From: an uncultured bacterium
GTDB taxonomy: Bacteria; Bacillota; Bacilli; Lactobacillales; Lactobacillaceae
Reading direction: 5' to 3'
NCBI GenBank assembly: GCA_905214545.1
Contig: CAJMMO010000002.1
Location: 186,001 to 250,000, forward strand
DNA: 64,000 nt
The notes under the pieces are model-generated. The model saw only the letters and a program-made list of their open reading frames with translations. It ran no database searches and was not told where the DNA came from. Of this stretch, positions 49,895-57,060 are shown piece by piece. The translations under genes and the position numbers were made by a program. Position 1 is the stretch's first letter. Every line of letters begins with the position of its first letter.

Positions 49895-50854
49895 ATGAAA
49901 AAAATTATCACCCTTTTAACTGCAATCTTGATGACTAGCAGCTGTTGGTTTTTAGCACCAAAGGCGTTCGCCGCAGATGACTCTACTCCGGTGGTTACGC
50001 TGGGGACTTCGCTGACGGACAGCCAAAAGCAAGGCACGATCGACACTTTGACCAAGCCTTTGAACGGGTCCAACTACCAGACCGTGACCATCACGGGCAA
50101 CGACTTAGTCCGCTACCTGAACCCAAGCGGCGCCAACTTCACGACCAGCTCGGGCGTGTGGTCCAGCGCGATGATCCAAAAGACCAGCTCCGGCAGCGGG
50201 ATTAACGTCCGCATTTTGCCTTACAACGGCAAAAACAACATCACGACGATCACGGCCAACCAGTACCGCAACGCGGCCTTGACCGCCGGCATCTCGGACG
50301 CCAACATCTACATCACGTCTGCTGTGCCGATCGACGGCTCCGGCGCCCTGGCAGGGGTTTACGCAGCTTATGCTAAAAACGGCCAGGCCCTGAACCAAAA
50401 CCAGGTCAACGCGGCCCAAGACGAGATGAGCACTTTAAGCAAGATCACCCAGGCCAACCAGAACAAAGACGGCTACTCCGACGCCCAGCTGAACAACGCG
50501 GTTGCCGGCGCCAAGTCCGAAATGGCCAAGCAAGGGCAAAACATTTCTGACAGCCAGATCCGCGACATCGTGAACAACCAGATCAACATCAACCACCTGG
50601 GCAACACGATCACGAATAACCAGAAGAACCAGATCATCAACCTGCTGATTGAAATCAGAGACTCCGGCGCTTTGAAGAGCGGCAACTTCCAGCAGCAGGC
50701 AAGCAAGCTGGGCAGCCTGATCCAGCAAAACGCCAAGGGCATCTTCTCGCAGATCAATACGCAGGAAAACCGCAACTGGCTGCAAAACATCATCGACTCG
50801 ATCGCCAGCTTCTTCAGAGGCCTGTTTGGCGGCGCAGTTGTGATTACTAGATAA
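49895..50854 (+). CDS. Secreted DUF1002 protein
   Basis: 319 residues. The signal peptide MKKIITLLTAILMTSSCWF...KAFA is likely cut after ~residue 26. The DUF1002 region follows (VVTLGTSLTDSQKQGTIDTL, GSNYQTVTITGNDLVRYLNP, NIYITSAVPIDGSGALAGVYAAY), then a Gln/Asn-rich helical part and a hydrophobic helix near the end (NIIDSIASFFRGLFGG) that may touch the membrane. Function unknown; common in Firmicutes. The single Cys near residue 17 is in the signal core without a lipobox. AGGAGA precedes the ATG. Confidence 0.85.
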   Translation: MKKIITLLTAILMTSSCWFLAPKAFAADDSTPVVTLGTSLTDSQKQGTIDTLTKPLNGSNYQTVTITGNDLVRYLNPSGANFTTSSGVWSSAMIQKTSSGSGINVRILPYNGKNNITTITANQYRNAALTAGISDANIYITSAVPIDGSGALAGVYAAYAKNGQALNQNQVNAAQDEMSTLSKITQANQNKDGYSDAQLNNAVAGAKSEMAKQGQNISDSQIRDIVNNQININHLGNTITNNQKNQIINLLIEIRDSGALKSGNFQQQASKLGSLIQQNAKGIFSQINTQENRNWLQNIIDSIASFFRGLFGGAVVITR

Positions 50855-50869
50855 AAAAAGATTGCACAC

Positions 50870-50902
50870 AAAAAAGCATCCCCTTTTGGGGATGCTTTTT
50901 TT
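50870..50902. terminator. Bidirectional terminator between DUF1002 and AKR genes
   Basis: GCATCCCC TTTT GGGGATGC with A6 and T7 flanks, between converging genes. Confidence 0.92.
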
Positions 50903-50903
50903 A

Positions 50904-51770
50904 TTAACGCAGCTGGTTCAAGCTCGAGCCAAAGATTTGTTCAATCGTCTGCGGGTCGTGGTGGTCAAAGAACTGGCTGACGTTCTTGTCCAAGCCGGCG
51001 ATCTTGGCCATGTCGTCGTCGCTCAGCTCAAAGTCGAAGACGTCAATGTTTTCCTTTTGGCGGGCGTCGTGTACGGACTTCGGAATGACCACGATGCCGC
51101 GTTGAATGAGCCAGCGCAGGATCACTTGGCCGTTTGACTTGCCGTACTTTTGCCCGATTTCAGCCAAAACAGGGTTGGTGAAGATGCCGCCCTTGCCTTC
51201 TGCAAACGGGGCCCAGGCTTCAACGGCGACGCCGTCTTGCTGGTTCCATTTAACTTCCGGTTCTCTTTGGAACCAAGGGTTGACCTCGACCTGGTTGATG
51301 ACCGGCTTGACGTTGCTCATGAGCTGCAAGTTCATCAGCTGGTCCGGCCAGAAGTTGGACACGCCGATGGAGCGGATCTTGCCGGCCTTTTGGGCGTCTT
51401 CTAAAGCCCGCCAGGCGCCGGCGACATCGCCGTAGGCTTGGTGCAGCAGCATCATGTCGACGTAGTCGGTGCCCAGCTCTTTCAAGTCATTGTCGATGGC
51501 CTTGCTTGCTTTTTCATAAGTGAAGTTTGAGACCCAGAGCTTGGTCGTCAAAAAGACGTCGGAGCGGTTCACGCCGCTGTTCTTGATGGCTTCGCCAACA
51601 GCTTTTTGGTTGTTGTAGGCTTCGGCGGTGTCAATTGAGCGGTAGCCGTTGCTCAGGGCAGCTTCGACTGCCTTCACGGCTTCGTCGTGGTCAGGGATTT
51701 GGAAGACCCCAAAGCCTAATTGAGGGATTTCGTTGCCGTCGTTTAACTTAATAGTAGGAATGTTTGTCAT
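50904..51770 (-). CDS. Aldo/keto reductase (downstream copy)
   Basis: NADPH-dependent carbonyl reductase of 288 residues with a TIM-barrel. Start: ATG at 51770 (MTNIPTIKLNDGNEIPQLGFG) behind AAGGAGG; a frame from 51806 is an upstream extension. Motifs: GYRSIDTAEAYNNQKAVG (catalytic Asp and Tyr), TTKLWVSNFTY (Lys), VDMMLLHQAYGD (His replaced in part: L-L-H-Q), and IPKSVHDARQKENIDVFDF for cofactor binding. Last gene of the AKR-SDR-AKR operon. It shares its architecture with the first AKR of the operon, an apparent duplication. Confidence 0.92.
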   Translation of the reverse strand: MTNIPTIKLNDGNEIPQLGFGVFQIPDHDEAVKAVEAALSNGYRSIDTAEAYNNQKAVGEAIKNSGVNRSDVFLTTKLWVSNFTYEKASKAIDNDLKELGTDYVDMMLLHQAYGDVAGAWRALEDAQKAGKIRSIGVSNFWPDQLMNLQLMSNVKPVINQVEVNPWFQREPEVKWNQQDGVAVEAWAPFAEGKGGIFTNPVLAEIGQKYGKSNGQVILRWLIQRGIVVIPKSVHDARQKENIDVFDFELSDDDMAKIAGLDKNVSQFFDHHDPQTIEQIFGSSLNQLR

Positions 51771-51783
51771 CGTGGGGACCTCC

Positions 51784-52533
51784 TTAAATACCTGCGCCGC
51801 CGTCAACCAAGAGGTTGGCGCCAGTCACATAAGCTGCTTGTTTAGAAACTAAGTACAAAGCGGCGTTGGCAATGTCTTCGGGCTTGCCTAAGCGGCCTAA
51901 AGAAGTGCCGGCGATTGCGCCCTGCTTGTTTTTCTCTTCGTCGCTGGCCGTCATATCAGTCTTGTACCAGATGTCGGTGTCGATCGGGCCGGGGCTGATG
52001 ATGTTGACGCGGACGCCGTCCTTGCCGAGCTCGCGTGCCCAGCTCTTGGACATGCCTTCGACCGCCATCTTGGCTGCTGTGTACATTGAAAAGCCTGCGC
52101 CTGCGTGCTGGGTCGCGATGCTGGACATGTTGATGATATTGCCGTGGGCTTTTTTAATTAAAGGCAGCACTGCGATGGTCAAGGCAACCACGCCGCGCAC
52201 GTCCAAGTTAAAGGCCTTGTCGTAGTCGGCCAAAGTCATGTCAGACAGCGGTTGGACTGGGCACCAGCCGGCGTTGTTGACTAAAATGTCGAGCTGGCCG
52301 AATTTGTCTTTGACAAAGGATGCAATCTTTTCGATGTCTTCGTCTTTAGTTAAGTCGGCAACGACATAGGAAATCTTGTCGTCGCTGGCAGCCGTTTTCT
52401 TAAGGGTTTCTTCGTGGCGGCCGACGATCACCACATGAGCGCCGTTTGCCGCATACTTTTCGGCGATGGCCCGGCCCAAGCCGGAGCCGCCGCCCGTTAC
52501 TAATGCCGTTTGGTTTGTTAATTCTGCAGTCAT
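51784..52533 (-). CDS. Short-chain dehydrogenase/reductase
   Basis: Classical SDR of 249 residues. ALVTGGGSGLGRAIAEKYA is the T-G-x3-G-x-G cofactor loop, LVNNAGWCPVQP the N-N-A-G, and the catalytic Ser-Tyr-Lys lies in INMSSIATQHAGAGFSMYTAAKMAVEGM. FabG-like, but the operon context (two aldo/keto reductases and a divergent LysR gene) points to carbonyl or quinone reduction rather than fatty acid synthesis. It starts 11 bp after the first AKR. Two further bases of context include AGGAG before the ATG. Confidence 0.93.
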   Translation of the reverse strand: MTAELTNQTALVTGGGSGLGRAIAEKYAANGAHVVIVGRHEETLKKTAASDDKISYVVADLTKDEDIEKIASFVKDKFGQLDILVNNAGWCPVQPLSDMTLADYDKAFNLDVRGVVALTIAVLPLIKKAHGNIINMSSIATQHAGAGFSMYTAAKMAVEGMSKSWARELGKDGVRVNIISPGPIDTDIWYKTDMTASDEEKNKQGAIAGTSLGRLGKPEDIANAALYLVSKQAAYVTGANLLVDGGAGI

Positions 52534-52544
52534 TTTTTTACTCC

Positions 52545-53405
52545 TTAGTCATTAGCGTGCACGTCGTACTTGCTCAACATCTCTGGGACACCTGGGTCGT
52601 CGGGGTCGTGCTGGCCCTTGCCCTTGTCCAAGGCGCGGATGGCGTCCATTTCGTCGCTGGTCAATTCAAAGTCGAAGATGTCCTTGTTGGACTTAATGCG
52701 GGCTTCGTGGACTGACTTTGGAAAGACGATGACGCCTTCTTGGTGTTCAAAGCGCAGGATGATTTGGCCGGTGTCCTTGCCGTATTTGGCAGCCAGGCGC
52801 TTTAAGACTGGTTCGTTGAACAGGTCGTGGTTGCCTTCGCCAAGCGGGGCCCAGGCTTCCAGGGCGATCTGGTTTTGCGCCATGATCTTGCGCAGATCTT
52901 TTTGCTGGAAGTAAGGGTTGAATTCAACCTGGTTGACGGCAGGCTTGTTTTCAGTAAAGATTTGCTCCCACTTCTGCCAGATCTTCGGGGTCACGTTGGA
53001 GATCCCGATCGAACGGATCTTGCCGGCAGCCTTGGCTTCGACCATTGCCTGCCAAGCCTCGTCAACTTTGCCGTAAGGCTGGTGGATCAGGTAGAGGTCG
53101 ACGTAGTCCAGGCCTAACTTTTGCAGGGAAAGGTCGATGGCCTTTTTGGCGTCTTCGTAGGCGTAGTCTTGCAGCCAGAGCTTGGAAGTAACCCAGATCT
53201 GGTCGCGAGGGATGCCGCTGTCGCGGATGGCCTTGCCGACTTCTTGTTCGTTGAAGTAGGCAGTCGCCGTGTCAATGTGGCGGTAGCCCAATTTCAAAGC
53301 GTTTAAGACAGCTTTGTAGGTGGAACCGTCGGCCGGGATTTGGAAAGTCCCAAAGCCAATTGCAGGGATGTTGTTGCCGTCGTTTAATTTAAAAGTTTCG
53401 ACCAT
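52545..53405 (-). CDS. Aldo/keto reductase (first gene of operon)
   Basis: 286-residue NADPH-dependent reductase. LNDGNNIPAIGFGTFQIP, GYRHIDTATAYFNEQEVG (Asp and Tyr), SKLWLQDYAYEDAK (Lys), VDLYLIHQPYGKVDEAW (His), ISNVTPKIWQKWEQ, FPKSVHEARIKSNKDIFDF. All catalytic residues are present. AAAGGAGC lies ahead of the ATG. First gene of the AKR-SDR-AKR operon, whose promoter overlaps that of the divergent LysR gene, so the operon is the expected LysR target. Confidence 0.94.
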   Translation of the reverse strand: MVETFKLNDGNNIPAIGFGTFQIPADGSTYKAVLNALKLGYRHIDTATAYFNEQEVGKAIRDSGIPRDQIWVTSKLWLQDYAYEDAKKAIDLSLQKLGLDYVDLYLIHQPYGKVDEAWQAMVEAKAAGKIRSIGISNVTPKIWQKWEQIFTENKPAVNQVEFNPYFQQKDLRKIMAQNQIALEAWAPLGEGNHDLFNEPVLKRLAAKYGKDTGQIILRFEHQEGVIVFPKSVHEARIKSNKDIFDFELTSDEMDAIRALDKGKGQHDPDDPGVPEMLSKYDVHAND

Positions 53406-53446
53406 GATGAACGCTCCTTTTGTTTGCTTCGTTAACTTACAGCCTT

Positions 53447-53498
53447 ATCATACGGAGTTACCCTAACCTTGAAAATTCAAACAATTGCATGATAGTAT
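53447..53498. promoter_or_regulatory. Overlapping divergent promoters sharing one -35 region
   Basis: Minus strand: TTTTCA (53470-53475), 17 bp, TATGAT (53447-53452) for the AKR operon. Plus strand: TTGAAA (53469-53474), 18 bp, TAGTAT (53493-53498) for LysR. The -35 boxes occupy the same bases, so polymerases exclude each other and one regulator site could switch both. Confidence 0.65.
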
Positions 53499-53521
53499 AC
53501 GGTCAGCGTAAGGTGACTACT

Positions 53522-54388
53522 ATGATCGACAACTACTTATTAGAAGAACTGGCTTCTTTTGCCAAAAACAAGACCCTGGCCAAGACCGCCGAGGAGCTGA
53601 GCCTGTCCCAGCCCGCCATCACGCGCGGCACCCAGAAGCTCGAAGATGAACTGGGCGTCAAGCTCTTTGAGCGCACGCCCAACAAGATCAGCCTGAATGC
53701 GACGGGCGAATTTGCCGCAAAAAAGGCGGCCGCCCTGCTGGCCGCTAACCGCGACTTTGCCAAGTCTGTGCAGGACTTCGACCGCAGCCAAAAAGAAGTC
53801 ACGGCAGCAGCCGCTGCCCCAGGCCCCCTGCTGGTCTTAAGCCAGGTAAAGCTAGACAATGTCTCAGTGGCAGACAGCTTTCTTGCCCCTGCCCAAACAA
53901 AAAGTGCACTGCTCAACGAACAGTACACCATCGTTTTTTCAACTCAGCAGCTGACTGGGAAAGACTTTGCCAGCAGCTTTTTAGGCAGCGAGCAGCTGGT
54001 CGCCAACTTGAACGAGTTCACGCCGCAGGCCAGCCAGACGAAGGTCGCTTTTGCCGACCTCCACGGGCTGACCTTCCTAGTGCTGCAAGACATCGGGCCT
54101 TGGCGCAAGCTGATCCAGGAAAAAATCCCCGACGCGCGCTTTTTATACCAGACCAAGCGCCGCGACTTTGACGAGATCAAAAACTACTCGATTTTTCCCT
54201 ACTTTACGACGAACCTCACGGCCTTTAACCAAAACCGGCAGACAGCCAGCCGCACCGACCGGGTGCCCGTGCCCATCAGCGACCCGGAGGCCAGCATGAC
54301 CTTTTATGCCAATTACCTAAAGAAAAATGCGGCACGCGTCGCACCGCTCGTAGAAAAAATGCAGGACGTCTGGGCCCAGGCAGATTGA
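53522..54388 (+). CDS. LysR-family transcriptional regulator
   Basis: 288 residues from the ATG at 53522 (MIDNYLLEEL) behind AAGGTGA; the frame upstream to 53420 overlaps the promoter and is not coding. The N-terminal winged helix-turn-helix (~1-60) reads LAKTAEELSLSQPAITRGTQKLEDELGVKLFERTPNKISL. The effector domain (~85-285) is divergent, so the inducer is unknown; reactive carbonyls or quinones would fit its divergent reductase operon. The stop is 11 bp before the Abi-like gene, so the two may share a transcript. Confidence 0.92.
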   Translation: MIDNYLLEELASFAKNKTLAKTAEELSLSQPAITRGTQKLEDELGVKLFERTPNKISLNATGEFAAKKAAALLAANRDFAKSVQDFDRSQKEVTAAAAAPGPLLVLSQVKLDNVSVADSFLAPAQTKSALLNEQYTIVFSTQQLTGKDFASSFLGSEQLVANLNEFTPQASQTKVAFADLHGLTFLVLQDIGPWRKLIQEKIPDARFLYQTKRRDFDEIKNYSIFPYFTTNLTAFNQNRQTASRTDRVPVPISDPEASMTFYANYLKKNAARVAPLVEKMQDVWAQAD

Positions 54389-54399
54389 GAGGACAAGCC

Positions 54400-55305
54400 A
54401 TGTCACACCGTAAAAAATTCACGACTAAAGAACACATCCAAAACCTGGAAGCAGACGGCGTCAGCTTCAAATACATGAGCCCGGCCGACGCGCGCTATGT
54501 CTTAAACCGGGTCAACTATTACTTCCAGGTCAACGCCTACAGCGACAACTTCGCCAAGGGCGGCGACGGCAAGTTCATCAACTTGGACTTTGCCTACCTG
54601 GCCGACTTGGCCGCCATCGACCGCCGGCTGCGCCAGTACCTGCTCGCCCTGTGCCTCGACGTCGAACAAGGCATCAAAACTTACATCGTAAACAACGTCT
54701 CCAACAACTCCAAAGAAGACGGCTACACGATCGTCCAGGACTTTAGGAAGCGCCACCCCCACTCCTACGCCGGCACCATGGAGCAGGTCAACAAAAATCG
54801 GTATCTGAGCAATTTGTACGGCAAGTACCGCAAGAGCATGCCCATCTGGGTCTTCATGACGGCCTGTTCTTTTGGCGTCCTGTCTCTTTTTGTCGACTTC
54901 TACGCCGACCGCTACCGCACGCAAAAGCTCAAGCAGATCCAGGCGCATTTGAAATTTTGTAAAAACATCCGCAACGCCTGCGCCCACAGCGACCCGTTTT
55001 TGACCAACCTGTTTGCCGACGAGGGCGTCTTGCGCCAGCCGCCTGCCGCCGTCATGTCGGTCGGCAAGGAAATGGGCATCCCCCAGACCTGCATTAAGGA
55101 CTTAAAGGTCAACGACCTGATCTCGACTTTTTACCTCCACCAAAAAGTGCAGAGTGCGGAATTGGCCCAGTACCGGGTCCAGGAAGGCCGCCAGCTGCTG
55201 GACCGCATTAACAGCCACCAGGACTGGTATGAAGGCAATTCCAAGCTGCAAACTTTCTGGTCTGTCTTAAAGCAACTAATTGATTATTTGGCGCAGGCAA
55301 GCTAG
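54400..55305 (+). CDS. Abi_2/AbiF-type HEPN abortive-infection protein
   Basis: Predicted HEPN ribonuclease-fold protein of 301 residues. Family features: KKFTTKEHIQNLEADGV at the N-terminus, DARYVLNRVNYYFQVNAY (~30-48), RRLRQYLLALCLDVEQGIKTY (~75-95), the strongly conserved MPIWVFMTACSFGVLSLF (~147-164) and KNIRNACAHSDPF with R191-N-x3-H196, the R-x4-H HEPN motif. Abi_2 proteins stop phage spread by harming the infected cell. Start: ATG at 54400 behind GAGAGGA. It follows the LysR gene by 11 bp. A structured RNA with its own promoter lies directly downstream, as in reported AbiF RNA toxin-antitoxin loci. All motifs appear intact. Confidence 0.85.
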   Translation: MSHRKKFTTKEHIQNLEADGVSFKYMSPADARYVLNRVNYYFQVNAYSDNFAKGGDGKFINLDFAYLADLAAIDRRLRQYLLALCLDVEQGIKTYIVNNVSNNSKEDGYTIVQDFRKRHPHSYAGTMEQVNKNRYLSNLYGKYRKSMPIWVFMTACSFGVLSLFVDFYADRYRTQKLKQIQAHLKFCKNIRNACAHSDPFLTNLFADEGVLRQPPAAVMSVGKEMGIPQTCIKDLKVNDLISTFYLHQKVQSAELAQYRVQEGRQLLDRINSHQDWYEGNSKLQTFWSVLKQLIDYLAQAS

Positions 55306-55308
55306 AAT
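55280..55308 (+). promoter_or_regulatory. Promoter of the Abi-linked RNA, inside the abi 3' end
   Basis: TTGATT (55280-55285), exactly 17 bp, TAGAAT (55303-55308). The -10 box overlaps the TAG stop codon of the Abi gene. Transcription would start near 55315. Confidence 0.65.
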
Positions 55309-55314
55309 ATAGAT

Positions 55315-55403
55315 AAGGAAATAACGGTTAGACCGTTAGCTGATCGAGGCTGCGAGCCAACATCGGTTAATTAAAAAAAGCATCCCGCAGGGGTGCTTTT
55401 TTT
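55315..55403 (+). ncRNA. Structured small RNA downstream of the Abi_2 gene
   Basis: An ~89-nt transcript is predicted between a promoter and a terminator with no ORF. Hairpin 1: TAACGGT (55322-55328), loop TAG, ACCGTTA (55332-55338). Hairpin 2: GCTGAT (55339-55344) with ATCGGT (55362-55367), and inside it GGCT (55348-55351), loop GCG, AGCC (55355-55358), with a symmetric 3x3 internal loop. An A-rich linker leads to the terminator stem. Position, size and compact two-hairpin shape fit a conserved AbiF-associated RNA acting as antitoxin. I have not compared it with the abiF RNA covariance model. Confidence 0.6.
55373..55403. terminator. Bidirectional terminator between the Abi-linked RNA and rnhA
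   Basis: GCATCCC GCA GGGGTGC with seven A before and seven T after. It ends the small RNA on the plus strand and rnhA on the minus strand. Confidence 0.9.
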
Positions 55404-55407
55404 GTTG

Positions 55408-56052
55408 TTACATTTTGTCCATGTAATGGTTCAGCTTCGTGTCGACAAATTCGTTGCCGTAGTTGCCCTGGTGGCCGTGGGTCCAGGCAAAGTCGGCGTG
55501 GTCGAAGTTGGCTAACAATTTGGCAATCTGCTGCCAGCGGTCGGCATTTTTCAGCTCGCCGCCCGGCCGGCGCCAGCCCAGGCTCTGCCACTCGTTTAGC
55601 CGCTTTGACACGATCGGGTCCATGACGTAGTGCGAGTCTAAGGTAAAGAGCAGGTTTTCGTGGTTTAAGTTCAGCTCAATTAACTTTTTCAGAACCTCGA
55701 TCAGGGCCTGCTGCTCCATCTGGTTGTTGGTGGCGCCAAACTCGCCGCCGCTGTCTGAGATCTCCTGGCCCTGGTACTGGATCAGGTAGGCCCAGGCCGC
55801 CTTGTCGGTCGCCAGCACGTGGCCGCCGCGGTAGTTGCCGTGGTTGCGGGTGCCGCCGTCGGTGAAGATCTTAGCGGCGTAGTCGACGTCCTCAGCCGGT
55901 TTTTGCACGTCGTCTAAAAAGGCTTGGGCGTCTTCTTTGTTGCTAAAACTGCGAAAAATAGCACCGGAGTAGCCTTTGACCTGCGCTTCGGCCTCGGCCC
56001 AGGTCTTGTAAATGCCGGGCTTGCGGCCTTTTCTAACTGCGTACAGCTTCAT
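55408..56052 (-). CDS. rnhA: Ribonuclease HI with N-terminal viroplasmin domain
   Basis: Degrades RNA in RNA-DNA hybrids; cytoplasmic, 214 residues. The N-terminal caulimovirus-viroplasmin-like domain (~1-45, YAVRKGRKPGIYKTWAEAE) binds hybrids. The catalytic domain has Asp in IFTDGGTRNHGN, Glu in NNQMEQQAL, Asp in FTLDSHYVMD and the last acidic site near HGHQGNYGNEFVD. Eukaryote-like RNase H1 architecture, common in Firmicutes. It converges on the Abi-linked RNA gene. Confidence 0.92.
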   Translation of the reverse strand: MKLYAVRKGRKPGIYKTWAEAEAQVKGYSGAIFRSFSNKEDAQAFLDDVQKPAEDVDYAAKIFTDGGTRNHGNYRGGHVLATDKAAWAYLIQYQGQEISDSGGEFGATNNQMEQQALIEVLKKLIELNLNHENLLFTLDSHYVMDPIVSKRLNEWQSLGWRRPGGELKNADRWQQIAKLLANFDHADFAWTHGHQGNYGNEFVDTKLNHYMDKM

Positions 56053-56130
56053 TTGCTCATTCCTTTTTCTAAATAAACGTTATAAGGTAAAGTATTATAG
56101 TCCTTAATTATACCAGCGCGGGAGGTGAGT

Positions 56131-57054
56131 ATGGTGCGCTTTAGCCAGAAAAAGTACGGCGAAGAAGTCGAGCCTAAAAATAAAAAACGGCGCGGCCCGT
56201 CCATGCCTTACATGATCACCACCGGCCTGCTGGCTTCCTTTGCCCCGACGCGCGTGATCTTGCGCGCCCACAAAAAGCGCATTATCAACCACGCCAAGCG
56301 CGAACAGAGCACGGGCAAGCAAGTGCCTTTGCTGTTTTTGCACGGCTTTCGCGGCGGCGACTACACGACAAACGCCATGGTCAAAAGTGCGACCGCTGCC
56401 AAAAAAGACGCCGGCTTTTTAAAAGTCACGGCCGACCTGTGGGGCAACATCCTGCTCGAAGGCACCTGGACCGGCGACGCCCACCCCTTGGTGCAGGTCG
56501 TCTTCCGCGAGCGGATTGTCGGCGTCTACGGCATCAGCTACTACCTGCACCACCTGCTGCCGCTGCTGGCCAAAATCTACGGCTTTGACCGCTACGACGC
56601 CGTCGCCCACTCGATGGCTGCGCCCTGCCTGATCCGCAACCAGATGCAGCACTTTCACTCAAGCAAGATGCCCCGCCTGCGCAAGGCGATCTTAATCGCC
56701 GGGCCTTTTGACGGGGTCATGTTCTTAGGCGACCTGCCCAACGTCAACCAGCTGAAAGACAGCGGCCGGCCGGTCTTAATGTCGCCGACTTATTTGAGCA
56801 TGCTTTGGCACAAGCACCGCCTGCCCAAGGACTTAGAGCTCATCAACATCTACGGCAACATCATGGACGCCACCAACAGCGACAAATTCATCTCGGTGGT
56901 GTCGGCCAAGTCAGCCCGCTACCTGCTGGCCAGCCAGTGCCGCTATTATGAGGAAATCGAAATGCGCGGGGAAGTCGCCGAGCACAGCGAAATGCACGAC
57001 AGCCCCCTCGTCTTGCAGATCATCAATGACTTTATGGGTTTAAAAAAGGAGTAG
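56131..57054 (+). CDS. Alpha/beta hydrolase, DUF915 family
   Basis: 307 residues. A basic N-terminal stretch and a weakly hydrophobic segment (~20-40) precede the DUF915 hydrolase domain: LLFLHGFRGGDYTTNAM, YDAVAHSMAAPCLIRN (nucleophile Ser in x-H-S-M-A, with Ala where the usual second Gly stands), AGPFDGVMFL and a final histidine in EHSEMHDSPLV. Start: ATG at 56131 behind GGGAGG; GTG at 56125 falls in the ribosome binding site. It lies 6 bp before cls and is co-transcribed, so a lipid-related role is plausible. Confidence 0.87.
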   Translation: MVRFSQKKYGEEVEPKNKKRRGPSMPYMITTGLLASFAPTRVILRAHKKRIINHAKREQSTGKQVPLLFLHGFRGGDYTTNAMVKSATAAKKDAGFLKVTADLWGNILLEGTWTGDAHPLVQVVFRERIVGVYGISYYLHHLLPLLAKIYGFDRYDAVAHSMAAPCLIRNQMQHFHSSKMPRLRKAILIAGPFDGVMFLGDLPNVNQLKDSGRPVLMSPTYLSMLWHKHRLPKDLELINIYGNIMDATNSDKFISVVSAKSARYLLASQCRYYEEIEMRGEVAEHSEMHDSPLVLQIINDFMGLKKE

Positions 57055-57060
57055 CTAGCG

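Noticed and set aside
53420..53521. N-terminal extension of the LysR protein
   Set aside because: The stretch carries both divergent promoters and no ribosome binding site; the helix-turn-helix starts in the usual place from the ATG at 53522.
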